From Romboutsia maritimum (lineage in GTDB: Bacteria; Bacillota; Clostridia; Peptostreptococcales; Peptostreptococcaceae): 64,000 nt of DNA. Positions within the stretch are counted from its first letter, which is position 1, and every line of letters starts with the position of its first letter. Made by a program: the position numbers and the translations under genes. This document shows, one piece after another, positions 45,208 to 55,964 of the stretch. The notes below the pieces were generated by a model. The model worked only from the letters and a program-made list of their open reading frames with translations, made no database searches and had not been told where the DNA came from. The stretch is taken from positions 1 through 64,000 of the forward strand of contig NZ_NOJZ02000009.1 of the NCBI RefSeq assembly GCF_002251085.2. Direction: 5' to 3'.

Positions 45208-47085
45208 TTATATGTATATATCTGAAAATTCTACATTAATACGTTTAGACTGAGATTGATTACATATAATTTCTGAATTTAAACCATCTGATTCTACTAA
45301 TTTATTAGGGATACTTATTATAAATTCACTTCCCTCACCTAATACACTATCAACCTGAATATATCCACCATGTATCTCAACTAATGATTTCACTAATGAT
45401 AATCCAATACCACTTCCTTCTCTTTCTTTTTTTATTTTACCCTTAACTTGTTCAAATCGTTCAAATATATTATATAACTTATCATTTGGTATCCCAATAC
45501 CTGTGTCTTTAATTTTTATTTTTACGTACTTTTCATCTTCACAATTAATATATACATTAATTGAACCATTAGGTTTATTAAATTTAACCGCATTTGAAAG
45601 GAGATTTAGTATAATTCTCTCTATTTTTTCTGCATCAAATCCTATTATTTTTTCTTCCAAATCAGTATCAAATACTATTTCCATACTATTCCTACTAACA
45701 AAATCAGAAACAGACATGCATATTTCCTCTACAAAGCTTATTATATTTCCATTTTGAGGCGTATATATAAAATATCCAGAATCTATTTTAGTCATATCAA
45801 TAAGATTATTTACTAATTTCAACATTCTAAATCCATTTTGCTGCATTATACCCATATACTTAAAAAAGTACTCTCTAGTTTCTACATCTAGTTTTTCAAT
45901 TTTCAAACTTAGTACTTGTATAGCACTTAGAACTAAATTTATAGGTGTTCTTAATTCATGAGATATATTTGCAAAAAAGTCTAATCTTAGTTGTTCCATT
46001 TCTTCTTCAATTTGCTTTCTTTTTGTTGCATCACTAATTATACCTATTCTTTTTACAGTGTTATCGTTTTCATCTTTTATAGGTACAAATTTTACCCATA
46101 CCCACTTGTCTTCTTTTTTGATGTTCTTTAATTTTGCAGTTACTTCCATAGGTGTATCAAATGAATCAAAATCTTTGTTTACTATATTTCTATCATAAAA
46201 ATAATCTGCAAGATAATTTATATCTTCATATAATTTATCCGGATTTGATTCAAATAAATTTTCAAAGGAAGGACTCACATAAATTGCTTTTTTTCTATCT
46301 CTTATAATAAATACTGACTCACTATAACTTACTATTTCTTGAAAGTTAGTTTCATTTTTTTCAATATTTTCTTTTAATTTAATCTTATCTGTTATATTTA
46401 TTGCAGTACCTAATACTCCCAAAATTTCCCCATATTTATTTTTATATTGCCACTTTGTACATTGCAAATATATTTTTTCCTTTTCTTTTGTTATCCATAC
46501 TTCTTCGCATCTATGAACAATTCCATTTTTTATAACTAATTTATCATTCTCCATAAAACCTTTTCCCGTTTCTTCTCCCCATATCTCAATATCTGTATTT
46601 CCTATAACATCAGTATACTTACAATCTAATAATTCTAGATATTGCTCATTTACATCTGTATATCTTCCATCTAAATCCTTAATCCATGTACATACAGGTG
46701 CAGTTCTTAGAACTCCAGATATTTTCATGTTTGTTTTGTTATCTTCCTTGTTTATAGTTATAGCGAATTCATCCTCACAAACCCTATAAATATCTATATT
46801 CATACACTTATTTGTTTTTGATATGTATTTCTCTAATTTACACATTTCATTTATCATTGCATTTTTAAGAACAGAATCTAAGTTTATATATATATCTTGT
46901 TCTTCTAATATTTTCAATACTTCTAATACACTCTGTGATTTTAATTTTATTGTTTGTTCAAAAGATTTATTAAAGTCTAATATAATCAAATCGATATATT
47001 TACCATTTTTATCTTTTAAAGCCTTTCCTCTGAAATATATAATATCACTATTTTTTAAAATTTTCTCATATATATCATTTCCCAT
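45208..47085 (-). CDS. PAS-domain sensor histidine kinase, cytoplasmic
   Basis: A 625-residue kinase with no membrane helix. Several PAS-type domains come first (about 1-120, 130-240 with APVCTWIKDLDGRYTDVNEQYLE, 245-355), then HisKA with FFANISHELRTPIN (phospho-His) and HATPase with NLLSNAVKFN, DTGIGIP and GSGIGLSLV. It likely senses an internal signal or redox state through PAS. No response regulator gene is adjacent, so it is an orphan kinase. AAGGGG before ATG. Confidence 0.92.
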   Translation of the reverse strand: MGNDIYEKILKNSDIIYFRGKALKDKNGKYIDLIILDFNKSFEQTIKLKSQSVLEVLKILEEQDIYINLDSVLKNAMINEMCKLEKYISKTNKCMNIDIYRVCEDEFAITINKEDNKTNMKISGVLRTAPVCTWIKDLDGRYTDVNEQYLELLDCKYTDVIGNTDIEIWGEETGKGFMENDKLVIKNGIVHRCEEVWITKEKEKIYLQCTKWQYKNKYGEILGVLGTAINITDKIKLKENIEKNETNFQEIVSYSESVFIIRDRKKAIYVSPSFENLFESNPDKLYEDINYLADYFYDRNIVNKDFDSFDTPMEVTAKLKNIKKEDKWVWVKFVPIKDENDNTVKRIGIISDATKRKQIEEEMEQLRLDFFANISHELRTPINLVLSAIQVLSLKIEKLDVETREYFFKYMGIMQQNGFRMLKLVNNLIDMTKIDSGYFIYTPQNGNIISFVEEICMSVSDFVSRNSMEIVFDTDLEEKIIGFDAEKIERIILNLLSNAVKFNKPNGSINVYINCEDEKYVKIKIKDTGIGIPNDKLYNIFERFEQVKGKIKKEREGSGIGLSLVKSLVEIHGGYIQVDSVLGEGSEFIISIPNKLVESDGLNSEIICNQSQSKRINVEFSDIYI

Positions 47086-47136
47086 ATAATACCCCTTAAT
47101 TATTTAAAGTTTATCCTATATTATAGATAATAACAT

Positions 47137-47162
47137 AAAAAGCCCTCATATTTGAGAGCTTT
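47137..47162 (-). terminator. Terminator of the YkvI-like gene
   Basis: AAAAGC.CTC pairs with GAG.GCTTT immediately after the transporter stop. Confidence 0.75.
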
Positions 47163-47169
47163 CAACATT

Positions 47170-48273
47170 TTAGTTATATTTTTTTATTAATTTTTTACTT
47201 ACAATCTCTATATATGTTTCTAATCCTCTGACAAATATTCCAATCATTATAACTATGCCTAAGACACCTGATATAGGATATATAAAATTAACTAATAACG
47301 CAAAATTTAACCGTCCTCCTAAAAAACCTATTATACTACTCATAATCGCTATTTGTGTAAATTTTTTAGTTTTCTCTTTTGCAAAGCTACTACATACACT
47401 CCATAACAATGGTACTGCTGTTGTATAAATCCCTGCTATTAATAGCATAGAAAATATAATACCTACTATAGGGCCTATTTTATCTGCCATATATAGTGTT
47501 GGTATTTCGGTTATATACATATTCTCTATATCAGACATAATTCCTAGGTTTAATACTATTGCTGCTGTCATAAATATGACTCCACCTAGTATCCCTCCTA
47601 ATACACAGTTTTTTCTACTTTTAGCTGTTGAACCAACCCCTACTAAAAAAGGTGTTACAATTATTATATTAAGTCCACTATATATAATTCCTGTCAACCA
47701 CCAGCTATTTACAGCTTTTGTCATATTTAAATTAGATATTATTTCATTTATACAACAAAAACTTTCATAATTTCTAACTATAGTTATCATCCCTATTCCT
47801 AAAGATATAATTATAATAACCGGACCTATATTACCTAATATTGCTATAATTTTATTCATTCCTAATAATATTGATCCTAGTGATAATATCACTAATATCA
47901 AACTACCTAAGGTCTTACTTATACCATAATATTGATTTATTGCAGCTCCTGCCCCTGAAATCATAACAATAAAACTTGATAGCAAAAATATAGGCATAAA
48001 TAATTTTAAAAATTTACCAATCGAATTTCCACATAAATATGTAAATATACTATTATTTGACTTTAAATTTTTACTCTTACCTATATCTAATAATCTTGCA
48101 CCGCAATATGATAATAAAACCATGCAAATTATACTTGATAGAATACTAATCAATCCATGTGCTGAAAAAAATTGCATTATTTCTTGACCTGTCGCAAATC
48201 CGGAACCTATACATACCGATATATATGTTCCTGCAAACTTTATAATTTCGCTCAAGTTATCTCTTTTGCTCAA
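47170..48273 (-). CDS. YkvI-like membrane transporter
   Basis: A 367-residue protein with about ten helices. N-terminal FAGTYISVCIGSGFATGQEIMQFF is the unwound-helix region typical of LeuT/APC-fold YkvI proteins. TTG start behind GGGGGA. Relatives are uncharacterised; substrate unknown, possibly an amino acid. Single gene between terminators. Confidence 0.8.
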   Translation of the reverse strand: MSKRDNLSEIIKFAGTYISVCIGSGFATGQEIMQFFSAHGLISILSSIICMVLLSYCGARLLDIGKSKNLKSNNSIFTYLCGNSIGKFLKLFMPIFLLSSFIVMISGAGAAINQYYGISKTLGSLILVILSLGSILLGMNKIIAILGNIGPVIIIISLGIGMITIVRNYESFCCINEIISNLNMTKAVNSWWLTGIIYSGLNIIIVTPFLVGVGSTAKSRKNCVLGGILGGVIFMTAAIVLNLGIMSDIENMYITEIPTLYMADKIGPIVGIIFSMLLIAGIYTTAVPLLWSVCSSFAKEKTKKFTQIAIMSSIIGFLGGRLNFALLVNFIYPISGVLGIVIMIGIFVRGLETYIEIVSKKLIKKYN

Positions 48274-48396
48274 TTAAAAAATCCCCCTTCTATTTTATAA
48301 TTATTGTTCTCATTAATTATATATATGCCAAGAAGTATTAATTAATTATATTTTCAAGCTAGAATATTGTTTTGACTTAAAAATATAATAAAAAAA

Positions 48397-48435
48397 AGGG
48401 GTTGTCTTAAAATTTCATTTTAAGGCAACCCCTTT
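48397..48435 (-). terminator. Terminator of the rhodanese-TVP38 operon
   Basis: AAGGGGTTGTCTTAAAAT pairs with ATTTTAAGGCAACCCCTT, 14 bases after the TVP38 stop, with A/T runs outside. Confidence 0.92.
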
Positions 48436-48448
48436 ATCTGTTTTAATT

Positions 48449-49162
48449 TTAATTTGATTTTTTATTTATTTTATTACTTTTATCATTATAGATTCTCTTT
48501 ATCATAAATACTAACACGATTAAAGCAAATAATATCATCAATCCTACCATTATATCTTTTGCCGAACCAGTAAGCATCCCTCCTACATAAGAATATACTA
48601 CTGTTGCAGGAAGTTGTCCTATTCCTGTTGCTATGAAAAATGATATAAAACTCATTGATGTTAAACCTGATGCATAACTCACAATATCAAAAGATATAAA
48701 TGGAAGTAATCTAGATATTAATATTGTATGTTTACCGTATTTTCCAAAAAATTCATCTATACTATCTAATTCATACTTACTTGTAAGTTTTTCAACTACT
48801 TCTCTTCCTAAAAATCTAGCTATATAAAAACATAATGCTGCACCTACCATAGAACTTAACCATGATAAAATCGTACCACGTACCCATCCAAATAAAGCTG
48901 CATTTACAAATGTTATTAAAAATGCAGGAAGTGGTGCTATAACTGATTGTAATATCATAAGTAAAAATGATATAAGTGGTGCTAACCTTCCAAATGAAAG
49001 TATATATTCCTTTATAGCTTCTATATTAAGCATTCTTAAATAAAATATCATTTGATTTATATTTTGCTTAATTTTAGGTATAAACAAATATATGCCTATA
49101 ACTAAAAGTACTACACTTATTTTTATTAATAATTTTTTTACTTTTTTCTCTATTTCAATCAC
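48449..49162 (-). CDS. TVP38/TMEM64 (DedA-like) membrane protein
   Basis: A 237-residue VTT-domain protein with about six helices. Signature blocks: PLISFLLMILQSVIAPLPAF, ALFGWVRGTILSWLSSMVGA (each shortened), FLGREVVE and SRLLPFISFDIVSYASGLT. Such proteins act as lipid scramblases or flippases. GTG start overlapping its own weak SD; it lies close to the rhodanese stop, so it is probably coupled. The combination with a rhodanese lipoprotein is common in Firmicutes, possibly in selenite or sulfur handling; that role is inference. Confidence 0.85.
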   Translation of the reverse strand: MIEIEKKVKKLLIKISVVLLVIGIYLFIPKIKQNINQMIFYLRMLNIEAIKEYILSFGRLAPLISFLLMILQSVIAPLPAFLITFVNAALFGWVRGTILSWLSSMVGAALCFYIARFLGREVVEKLTSKYELDSIDEFFGKYGKHTILISRLLPFISFDIVSYASGLTSMSFISFFIATGIGQLPATVVYSYVGGMLTGSAKDIMVGLMILFALIVLVFMIKRIYNDKSNKINKKSN

Positions 49163-49170
49163 CTTCTGTA

Positions 49171-50151
49171 TTATTTTGATACTTCATTAGCATCATCAGC
49201 TGCCCATTCATAATATGACGAATCATAATTTCTAATATTTTTAAATCCTGCATCTTTAAGAATTAAAGCCATATGAGCAGATCTTATTCCAGCTGTACAA
49301 TATGTAACTATTTTATCTGTTTTTTCTATATTATTTTCTTTCATCATTAATTCTATCTCTTTAGTAGATTTTATTGTTCCATCTCCATTATATAGCATAT
49401 TAAATGGTATATTTATAGAGTTAGGTATATGACCACCTCTTTTTTCTCCAAATTTAGTAGCACCATCATATTCATCTTTTTCTCTAGTATCTATTATTTT
49501 AACTTCACTTATTTCTTTCTTTAGGTCATCTGTAGTTATGTTCATTTCATTATTTATTTTTTCTATTTCTATATTTCCTTTTACTACTTCATTGTTATCT
49601 TTTGTTGTTTCCTTATTCTCAGAACTCCATAAATCAAATCCACCGTTTAACATTCTTGCCTTTATTCCTGCATTTTGTAAACACCAAACTATTCTTCCAT
49701 CTTCTCCCCATCCATTTTTGTTAGCATATACTATAACTTCACTATTCTCATTTATTCCAACTTCTTTAAGCACTTTTGTTAACCCTTGTTTGTCTAATAA
49801 TGTTCCCCAATCTTTATCTCCTGCTTTTCCTTGCATTTTAGCTAAACTTTGCCATGCTACATTTTTAGCTCCTGGTATATGTGATTTTTTATAATCATCC
49901 TCGCTTCTTCCATCTATTATTACTAACTTCTTATTATCTTTAATATTTTTTTCTAACCAACTTATACTTGTAAAATACTCTGTATTATCACTTGTATAAT
50001 CATCTTTTGTTGTACTATCTAATGTCTGTTCACTCTTAGTTGCATTTTTCGCTGAATTTGTATTTTTATCATTCATAGAACAGCCTGCAAATATACTACT
50101 GACCATTATCATCGATAATATTACTGATATTTTTTTGTTTATTATTTTCAT
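49171..50151 (-). CDS. Tandem rhodanese lipoprotein
   Basis: A 326-residue lipoprotein (lipobox FAGC, Cys24) with a Ser/Thr/Asn-rich linker and two rhodanese domains. Domain 1 (about 60-178: IDGRSEDDYKKSHIPGA) has ANKNGWGEDGR (143-153) where the active-site Cys loop should be, so it lacks the catalytic Cys. Domain 2 (about 205-318) keeps CTAGIRS with Cys285. This arrangement matches thiosulfate sulfurtransferases of the TST type, where only the C-terminal domain is active. Exposed on the outer face of the membrane. GGAGG before ATG. Confidence 0.9.
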   Translation of the reverse strand: MKIINKKISVILSMIMVSSIFAGCSMNDKNTNSAKNATKSEQTLDSTTKDDYTSDNTEYFTSISWLEKNIKDNKKLVIIDGRSEDDYKKSHIPGAKNVAWQSLAKMQGKAGDKDWGTLLDKQGLTKVLKEVGINENSEVIVYANKNGWGEDGRIVWCLQNAGIKARMLNGGFDLWSSENKETTKDNNEVVKGNIEIEKINNEMNITTDDLKKEISEVKIIDTREKDEYDGATKFGEKRGGHIPNSINIPFNMLYNGDGTIKSTKEIELMMKENNIEKTDKIVTYCTAGIRSAHMALILKDAGFKNIRNYDSSYYEWAADDANEVSK

Positions 50152-50424
50152 TTTTATCCTCCATAATTTTAATTACTTTGTTTCAATATGATTTTTTAAT
50201 ACTACAATATGTATAAAATACATCTTAAATATTCAAATATAATTTATAAAATTAACAATTTTTATCTTCGTAAATATTTTAACATATTGAAGGTTGTAAA
50301 TTTTAATTAAATCAATCATATTTTTTTATAATTAACTATTTATATATAGCTTTTTTCTATAATTATTTAATCTAACATCAATAACATTTTTAAAATCATA
50401 TTACTCAATTTTTTGTTATAAGTC
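50152..50424. other. Intergenic region, nothing found
   Basis: AT-rich DNA upstream of the rhodanese gene and downstream of metK. Apart from the metK terminator that follows, I see no ORF, riboswitch or repeat. Confidence 0.5.
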
Positions 50425-50467
50425 AAAAAAGAGTAGATTTTTCATAATTGAAATCTACTCTTTTTTT
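50425..50467 (-). terminator. Terminator of the spermidine operon
   Basis: AAAAAAGAGTAGATTT pairs with AAATCTACTCTTTTTT 25 bases after the metK stop. Confidence 0.92.
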
Positions 50468-50492
50468 GATTTATTTTAAATAATTTTAGTAT

Positions 50493-51686
50493 TTATTTTT
50501 TAAATGCTTCTTCTTTTAAAATATCTGCTTTATCCGTTTTTTCCCAAGGTAAATCTAATTCAATTCTTCCAAAGTGACCGTAAGCTGCTATATTTTTATA
50601 CATTGGTTTTCTTAAATCTAAATCTCTTATTATTGCTCCTGGTCTTAAATCAAAATGCTTGTTTATAAGTTCTACTAATAATTCATCTTTAACTTTACCT
50701 GTTCCAAAAGTATCTACAAATATAGATAATGGTTTAGCAACACCTATTGCATATGCAAGTTCTATTTCACATTTGTCTGCAAGTCCTGCTGCTACTATAT
50801 TTTTTGCAACATATCTAGCTGCATATGCTGCTGATCTATCAACCTTTGTAGGGTCTTTTCCTGAGAATGCTCCTCCTCCATGTCTAGAGTATCCTCCATA
50901 AGTATCTATTATAATTTTTCTTCCTGTAAGACCTGTATCACCTTGAGGCCCACCTATTACAAATCTTCCTGTTGGATTTATATAAATTTTTGTTTCTTCA
51001 TCTAGTAAATTAGATGGTATAACTTCTTTTATAACCTTTTCTATTAAATCTGTTCTAATTGTTTCATTATCTACATCTTCACTATGTTGTGTAGATATAA
51101 GTACTGTGTGAACCCTTTTAGGAATATTTCCATCATATTCAACAGTAACTTGTGTTTTTCCATCTGGTCTTAAATATCCTAAAGTTTCATTTTTTCTAAC
51201 TTCTGTTAACTTTCTAGCTAATTTATGAGCTAAAGATATAGGTAGTGGCATTAATTCTTCTGTTTCGTTACATGCAAAACCAAACATTATACCTTGGTCT
51301 CCTGCTCCAACTTTTTCTATTTCATCTTCTGTTTGCTCACCAATTTTATTTTCTAATGCTTCATCTACACCCATAGCTATATCACCTGATTGCTCATCTA
51401 TTGATGTTATAACTCCACAAGTATCACAATCAAATCCATATTTAGCTCTATCGTATCCAATTTCCCTAACTGTATCTCTAACTATTTTTGGTATATCTAC
51501 ATAAGCTTTTGTACTTATCTCACCTGCAACAAGAACAAGACCTGTTGTAACTGTAGTTTCACATGCTACTCTTGATAAAGGATCTTTTTCTAATAATGAA
51601 TCTAATATAGCATCTGATATTTGGTCACATATTTTATCTGGATGACCTTCTGTAACTGATTCCGAAGTAAATAAATGTCTAGCCAT
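50493..51686 (-). CDS. metK: S-adenosylmethionine synthetase
   Basis: A 397-residue enzyme from the second ATG (51686, [10 protein letters not shown]), which has AAGGTG at the right distance; an ATG two codons earlier sits too close to the SD. Motifs: [22 protein letters not shown] and [16 protein letters not shown]. Makes SAM from methionine and ATP in the cytosol. Last gene of the speADEB-metK operon, where it would supply SAM for decarboxylation by SpeD. No S-box precedes it, unlike many clostridial metK genes. Confidence 0.97.
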   Translation of the reverse strand: MARHLFTSESVTEGHPDKICDQISDAILDSLLEKDPLSRVACETTVTTGLVLVAGEISTKAYVDIPKIVRDTVREIGYDRAKYGFDCDTCGVITSIDEQSGDIAMGVDEALENKIGEQTEDEIEKVGAGDQGIMFGFACNETEELMPLPISLAHKLARKLTEVRKNETLGYLRPDGKTQVTVEYDGNIPKRVHTVLISTQHSEDVDNETIRTDLIEKVIKEVIPSNLLDEETKIYINPTGRFVIGGPQGDTGLTGRKIIIDTYGGYSRHGGGAFSGKDPTKVDRSAAYAARYVAKNIVAAGLADKCEIELAYAIGVAKPLSIFVDTFGTGKVKDELLVELINKHFDLRPGAIIRDLDLRKPMYKNIAAYGHFGRIELDLPWEKTDKADILKEEAFKK

Positions 51687-51714
51687 TTTCATTTCACCTT
51701 TCTTTTTTTGATTT

Positions 51715-52611
51715 TTATATTAATTTTCCTTTTTCTACATTGTCTGATGTTACTAAAGATAATTCTCTAAGAATTTTGCAAGCTGTTACGGTAGAAATAT
51801 TAGCATTATCATAGTCTGGACTTAATTCCACAATATCACATCCTACTATTTCCACATTAGAATTCTTAAGTATTCTAAAAACATTTTCGAATTCTTTATA
51901 TGTAACTCCTCCCGGTTCTGGAGTTCCTGTTCCTGGGAATATAGACGGATCAAGTACATCTAAATCTATAGTTAAATAAATTTTCTTACCATCTAATTTT
52001 GATATAATTTTTTCAAAAGTAATTATATTACTAACTTCCATATACGTATGTTTTTCTTTTAATGCAAAATTAAATTCTTCTTTAGTTCCTGATCTTATAC
52101 CAAATTGAAAAATCCTATTGTCTCCTATAATGTCCCAAATTCTTTTTATAACAGTTGCATGAGAATTTTCGTTATTATTATACTCTTGTCTTAAATCCGT
52201 ATGTGCATCAAAATGAATTACATAAATATCATTAAATTTTTCATAGACTGCTTTAAAAGCTGGTAATGTAACTAAATGTTCTCCACCTATCATAAATGGT
52301 ATCTTATTATCATTTACAATCTCTTTTGTAGCATCATATATTTCATTTAATACTTTTTCAGTATTTCCTATACTTAAGTCTAAATCGCCTATATCACATA
52401 CTTTATAATCTTCTAAATCTAATTCAAGAAGCGGACTATAAGTCTCAAGTCCATAAAATTCCCTTCTCATTGAAGTACTAGCAAACCTAGTTCCTGGTCT
52501 ATTTGAAGTCGTTCCATCAAATCCAACACCAAATACTATTACATTTGATTCTTCATATGAATTTTCCATTTCCATAAATGTATTTAAATGAAAAAATTTA
52601 TTCATTTGCAT
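51715..52611 (-). CDS. speB: Agmatinase
   Basis: A 298-residue ureohydrolase. Manganese ligands are visible in [11 protein letters not shown] (His), [10 protein letters not shown] (Asp-His-Asp) and [10 protein letters not shown] (two Asp), and the GTPEPGG loop. It hydrolyses agmatine to putrescine and urea. ATG overlaps the end of speE by 14 bases with AAGGAG inside speE. The arginine decarboxylase and spermidine synthase neighbours make agmatinase far more likely than arginase. Confidence 0.94.
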   Translation of the reverse strand: MQMNKFFHLNTFMEMENSYEESNVIVFGVGFDGTTSNRPGTRFASTSMRREFYGLETYSPLLELDLEDYKVCDIGDLDLSIGNTEKVLNEIYDATKEIVNDNKIPFMIGGEHLVTLPAFKAVYEKFNDIYVIHFDAHTDLRQEYNNNENSHATVIKRIWDIIGDNRIFQFGIRSGTKEEFNFALKEKHTYMEVSNIITFEKIISKLDGKKIYLTIDLDVLDPSIFPGTGTPEPGGVTYKEFENVFRILKNSNVEIVGCDIVELSPDYDNANISTVTACKILRELSLVTSDNVEKGKLI

Positions 52612-53452
52612 TTAACATCTCCTTAACATATTGAGGCAACATAAATGCTCCAAAGTGAATATCACTATTATAATATTTTGTCTTTAATTTTAAATCTTCC
52701 CATTTTTCTCTGTTTTGATCTTTTACTGGATCAAATTTTTTAGATGCAAATCCAAATAACCAATGTCCTGACGGATAAGTTGGAATATGAGCTTGATAAA
52801 CTTTAGCTATAGGGAATAAATTATTTATTTTATCATATGCTCTTTTCATTTCTTTAGCATTAAAGTCAAAATATGGACTTTCATTTTGATTTACAAGTAT
52901 ACCTTCATCTGTTAAAATTCTATAGCAATCATTATAGAAATCTACAGAAAACAATCCTTCTCCTGGTCCTATTGGGTCTGTAGAATCAACTATTATTAAA
53001 TCATAAGATTTATCTTTAGAATTTTTAACAAACTCAACTCCATCTTCAAAGTATAGATTTACCCTTTTATCTGATAACTTACACGCACATATATCTATAT
53101 ATTCTTTTGATACATCTACTACCATTTTATCTATTTCAACCATATCTATCTTTTCAATTTGAGGATAACGACTTAATTCTCTCACAGTTCCACCATCGCC
53201 ACCGCCTATAACTAACACATTTTTCACATTCATATTAGTAGCCATTGGAACATGAACAATCATATCATGATATATAAATTCATCTTTTTCTGTAACCATC
53301 ATAAGACCATCTAATGTAAGAAATTTTCCAAACTCTTTACTTTCAAAAACATCAACTTTTTGAAAATCTGATTTTCCACTAAATAATTGCTTTTCTACTT
53401 TTATTGAAAAACGTACATTATCAGTCCACTCTTCTGTATACCAAAATTCCAT
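52598..53452 (-). CDS. speE: Spermidine synthase
   Basis: A 284-residue aminopropyltransferase. Start MEFWYTEEWTDNVRFS, the dcSAM-binding loop VIGGGDGGTVREL, and the catalytic block DLIIVDSTDPIGPGEGLFS (shortened: VDSTDPIGPGE). Transfers the aminopropyl group of decarboxylated SAM to putrescine. AAGGAGATATAA precedes ATG. Third gene of the operon, 132 bases after speD. Confidence 0.96.
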   Translation of the reverse strand: MEFWYTEEWTDNVRFSIKVEKQLFSGKSDFQKVDVFESKEFGKFLTLDGLMMVTEKDEFIYHDMIVHVPMATNMNVKNVLVIGGGDGGTVRELSRYPQIEKIDMVEIDKMVVDVSKEYIDICACKLSDKRVNLYFEDGVEFVKNSKDKSYDLIIVDSTDPIGPGEGLFSVDFYNDCYRILTDEGILVNQNESPYFDFNAKEMKRAYDKINNLFPIAKVYQAHIPTYPSGHWLFGFASKKFDPVKDQNREKWEDLKLKTKYYNSDIHFGAFMLPQYVKEMLNANE

Positions 53453-53584
53453 ATTTATATCTCCTTATCTATTGATTTTTCAATATTTATTTTAATTGCT
53501 AATTTGCATATTTTGTATTTATATGGTAAAATATTAGTTCGATTTTATATTTTTATTTTATATTTATATTTAGGTATTTATTAC

Positions 53585-53998
53585 TTATATATCTTCTGGT
53601 TTATGTGTAATAGTACCTAAATCTTTTTTTGCATGTTTTCTTATTTTAGCTGTTAATCCTCTTGGAATTTCCATTGATTCACTTCTTTCAGATTTTAATA
53701 ATTCCTCTAATAATTCAAAACTTTTCCATGGATCTATATCTCCACAAGTAAAGAAGTCTACAGCTGCATATCCATATTCCGGCCATGTGTGTATAGTTAA
53801 ATGAGATTCTGCTATTATAACAGCACCCGAAACCCCCCATGGATTAAAATGATGAAAAACTGAATCGACTATTGTTGCTTTAGCGTTTAATGCTGCTTTA
53901 TTCATATATTTTTCTATAGTGTCTGGATTTCTAAGTATTTCTTCATCACAGTTATAATATTCTACTAATATGTGACGACCTAATGTCTCCAATTTCAT
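53585..53998 (-). CDS. speD: S-adenosylmethionine decarboxylase proenzyme
   Basis: ATG at 53998 (AGGAG ten bases upstream; the GTG at 54007 overlaps the SD) gives 137 residues. The self-cleavage site and pyruvoyl Ser are in [14 protein letters not shown], followed by [14 protein letters not shown] class 1B bacterial enzyme, slightly longer than the usual 120-130 residues because of a C-terminal tail. Produces decarboxylated SAM for SpeE. 35 bases after speA. Confidence 0.95.
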   Translation of the reverse strand: MKLETLGRHILVEYYNCDEEILRNPDTIEKYMNKAALNAKATIVDSVFHHFNPWGVSGAVIIAESHLTIHTWPEYGYAAVDFFTCGDIDPWKSFELLEELLKSERSESMEIPRGLTAKIRKHAKKDLGTITHKPEDI

Positions 53999-54032
53999 AT
54001 TAATCACGCTCCTTATTTTTTACATTTTCATC

Positions 54033-55517
54033 TTATTTAATCACAAGTACTGTTTCTAATTTTTTGTCTTTCATATCTGTTAAATAAGCATTATTTTCCT
54101 TTAATAACTCTATATATTCTATAATTTCCTGTGTTATTAACTCTCCTGGTGCTACTATTGGTATTCCTGGTGGATATGCCATTATAGACTCTGCACAAAT
54201 CCTATTTACACATTTTTTTATATCTATACTTTCTTTAGCCGAATAAAATGCTTCACGTGGATTTAATTTTGTTATAGGATTTATTTGTTTTATATCTATT
54301 TGTTTAAATAACTCCTCTTTACTTTGCATACTAGCTATTATTTCTATAGATTTTATTAAATTATCTATATTCTTTTTAGTTGTTCCTATTGATACTAAAA
54401 CTAAAATGTTATATAAATCTCCTAGTTCTGCTTGAACAGAAAAATTTTTGTATAATAAGTCATACACTTCAAATCCTGTACGGTTAAGGCCTTTAACATT
54501 TATACAAAGTTTAGTTTCATCTATAAATTTAACACCATCTTTTTCTATCAACTCCGTTGATAGAACTTTTATTCCTTTTATTTTGTTTAATCTATCTTTT
54601 GCATATTTTGCTAAACTTAATGCCTGAGACAATTGTTGTTCTCCATTTAAAATTAAATTTGCTCTAGCTCCATCTATACTTGCCATTAATAAATAAGATG
54701 CTGATGTTGATTGAAGCATATTTATAGATTGTAATACTTTTTTGTAATCTATACTTTTTTTATTAATAAGTAATGCTGAGGCTTGTGTCAAAGCTCCTCC
54801 TGTTTTATGAATACTAACTGCTGACATATCAGCTCCCATTTCCATACTTGATGGAGGTAATTCTTTATGAAATTTAAAATGTGCTCCATGAGCTTCGTCC
54901 ACTAAAACTAATATATCTTTTTCATGACAAATATTTATTATTTCTTTTAAATCAGTGCATGCACCATAATAAGTTGGATTTAACACAAATATAGCTTTTA
55001 AATCTTCTTCTTTGTCTATAATATCTTTTACTTTTTGGGGACTAATATTCAAACTAATACCTAAATAATCATCAAATTCTGGTTGAATAAATACAGGTAT
55101 TCCTCCTGTTAATATAAGTGCATTAATTACTGATTTGTGTATATTTCTAGGAATTAATACTTTATCTCCAGGATTTATAGTACTTAAAATCATTGCATGT
55201 ATGGCTTGTGTTGTTCCATTAGTTATAAAAAATGCTTCATCTGCTTTGTATGCATCTGCTAATAATTTTTGAGCTTCTTTTATAACCCCGTTTGGATTTG
55301 CTACATTGTCCATAATAGGAGATGAATTTATATCCATTCTCATAATATGTTCTCCAAAGTATTGATTTAAGATTTTCACTCCTTGATCTTTTACATGACC
55401 AGGAACATCAAAACAATCTATATCTCTTTCAGAGTATGATTTTAAAGAATTTAATAATGGAATTTCATCTATATTAACACTAACCAAGTTTTTAAATTCA
55501 TTACTTATAGTAGTCAA
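54033..55517 (-). CDS. speA: Arginine decarboxylase (PLP, fold I)
   Basis: A 494-residue Orn/Lys/Arg decarboxylase of the Firmicute SpeA type. Seen: the N-terminal HVKDQGV region, FITNGTTQAIHA, VDEAHGAHF (PLP ring Asp), and SIHKTGGALTQAS with the Schiff-base Lys; AYPPGIPIVAPGE near the C-terminus. TTG start behind AGGAGG. Because speB follows, arginine to agmatine is the likely reaction. First gene of the spermidine operon. Confidence 0.92.
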   Translation of the reverse strand: MTTISNEFKNLVSVNIDEIPLLNSLKSYSERDIDCFDVPGHVKDQGVKILNQYFGEHIMRMDINSSPIMDNVANPNGVIKEAQKLLADAYKADEAFFITNGTTQAIHAMILSTINPGDKVLIPRNIHKSVINALILTGGIPVFIQPEFDDYLGISLNISPQKVKDIIDKEEDLKAIFVLNPTYYGACTDLKEIINICHEKDILVLVDEAHGAHFKFHKELPPSSMEMGADMSAVSIHKTGGALTQASALLINKKSIDYKKVLQSINMLQSTSASYLLMASIDGARANLILNGEQQLSQALSLAKYAKDRLNKIKGIKVLSTELIEKDGVKFIDETKLCINVKGLNRTGFEVYDLLYKNFSVQAELGDLYNILVLVSIGTTKKNIDNLIKSIEIIASMQSKEELFKQIDIKQINPITKLNPREAFYSAKESIDIKKCVNRICAESIMAYPPGIPIVAPGELITQEIIEYIELLKENNAYLTDMKDKKLETVLVIK

Positions 55518-55910
55518 TTCATTACCTCCTTTTCATATTATTCTTAAGTTTTCTTACTATTAAATACTTATTTAAATTAATATTTATAACTTTTAAATTT
55601 ACTTTTATTAAACTCACTCAGTCTATTATATTAAGATTTTATTTTTTTTTCAACCATTTTTTTTATTTTCTTTTATTTTCTAATACAAGTATTTTCAACT
55701 AGAAATAGTATAACCTTTTTTTCATGTTTATATTATTTTTTTTAAAGTTTAGTATAACTAATCTTTTTAAAAATATCAATTTTTAATTTTTAGCATTTTA
55801 TTTATAATTTTCAATGTTTTTCCAATAATTCCAGTTTAATATTTGAAAATTAAAAGTATACTTTAATTAAACTTTTCTTGTAAATTCAAAATTACAATTT
55901 CACAAAAAAC
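55518..55910. other. Upstream region of the spermidine operon
   Basis: About 390 bases, extremely A/T-rich with long T tracts. It must contain the speA promoter. No riboswitch, ORF or strong hairpin was found; poly-T tracts could give DNA curvature. Confidence 0.5.
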
Positions 55911-55957
55911 AAAAAAGGTTTAGAAGTTATTTTCCAATAACTTCTAAACCTTTTTTT
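55911..55957 (-). terminator. Terminator of the DAACS symporter gene
   Basis: AAAAAAGGTTTAGAAGTTAT pairs with ATAACTTCTAAACCTTTTTT directly after the stop at 55965. Confidence 0.93.
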
Positions 55958-55964
55958 AATCTAA

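Noticed and set aside
51687..51714. Expected SAM riboswitch before metK
   Set aside because: The gap to speB is only a few dozen bases and contains only a ribosome binding site.
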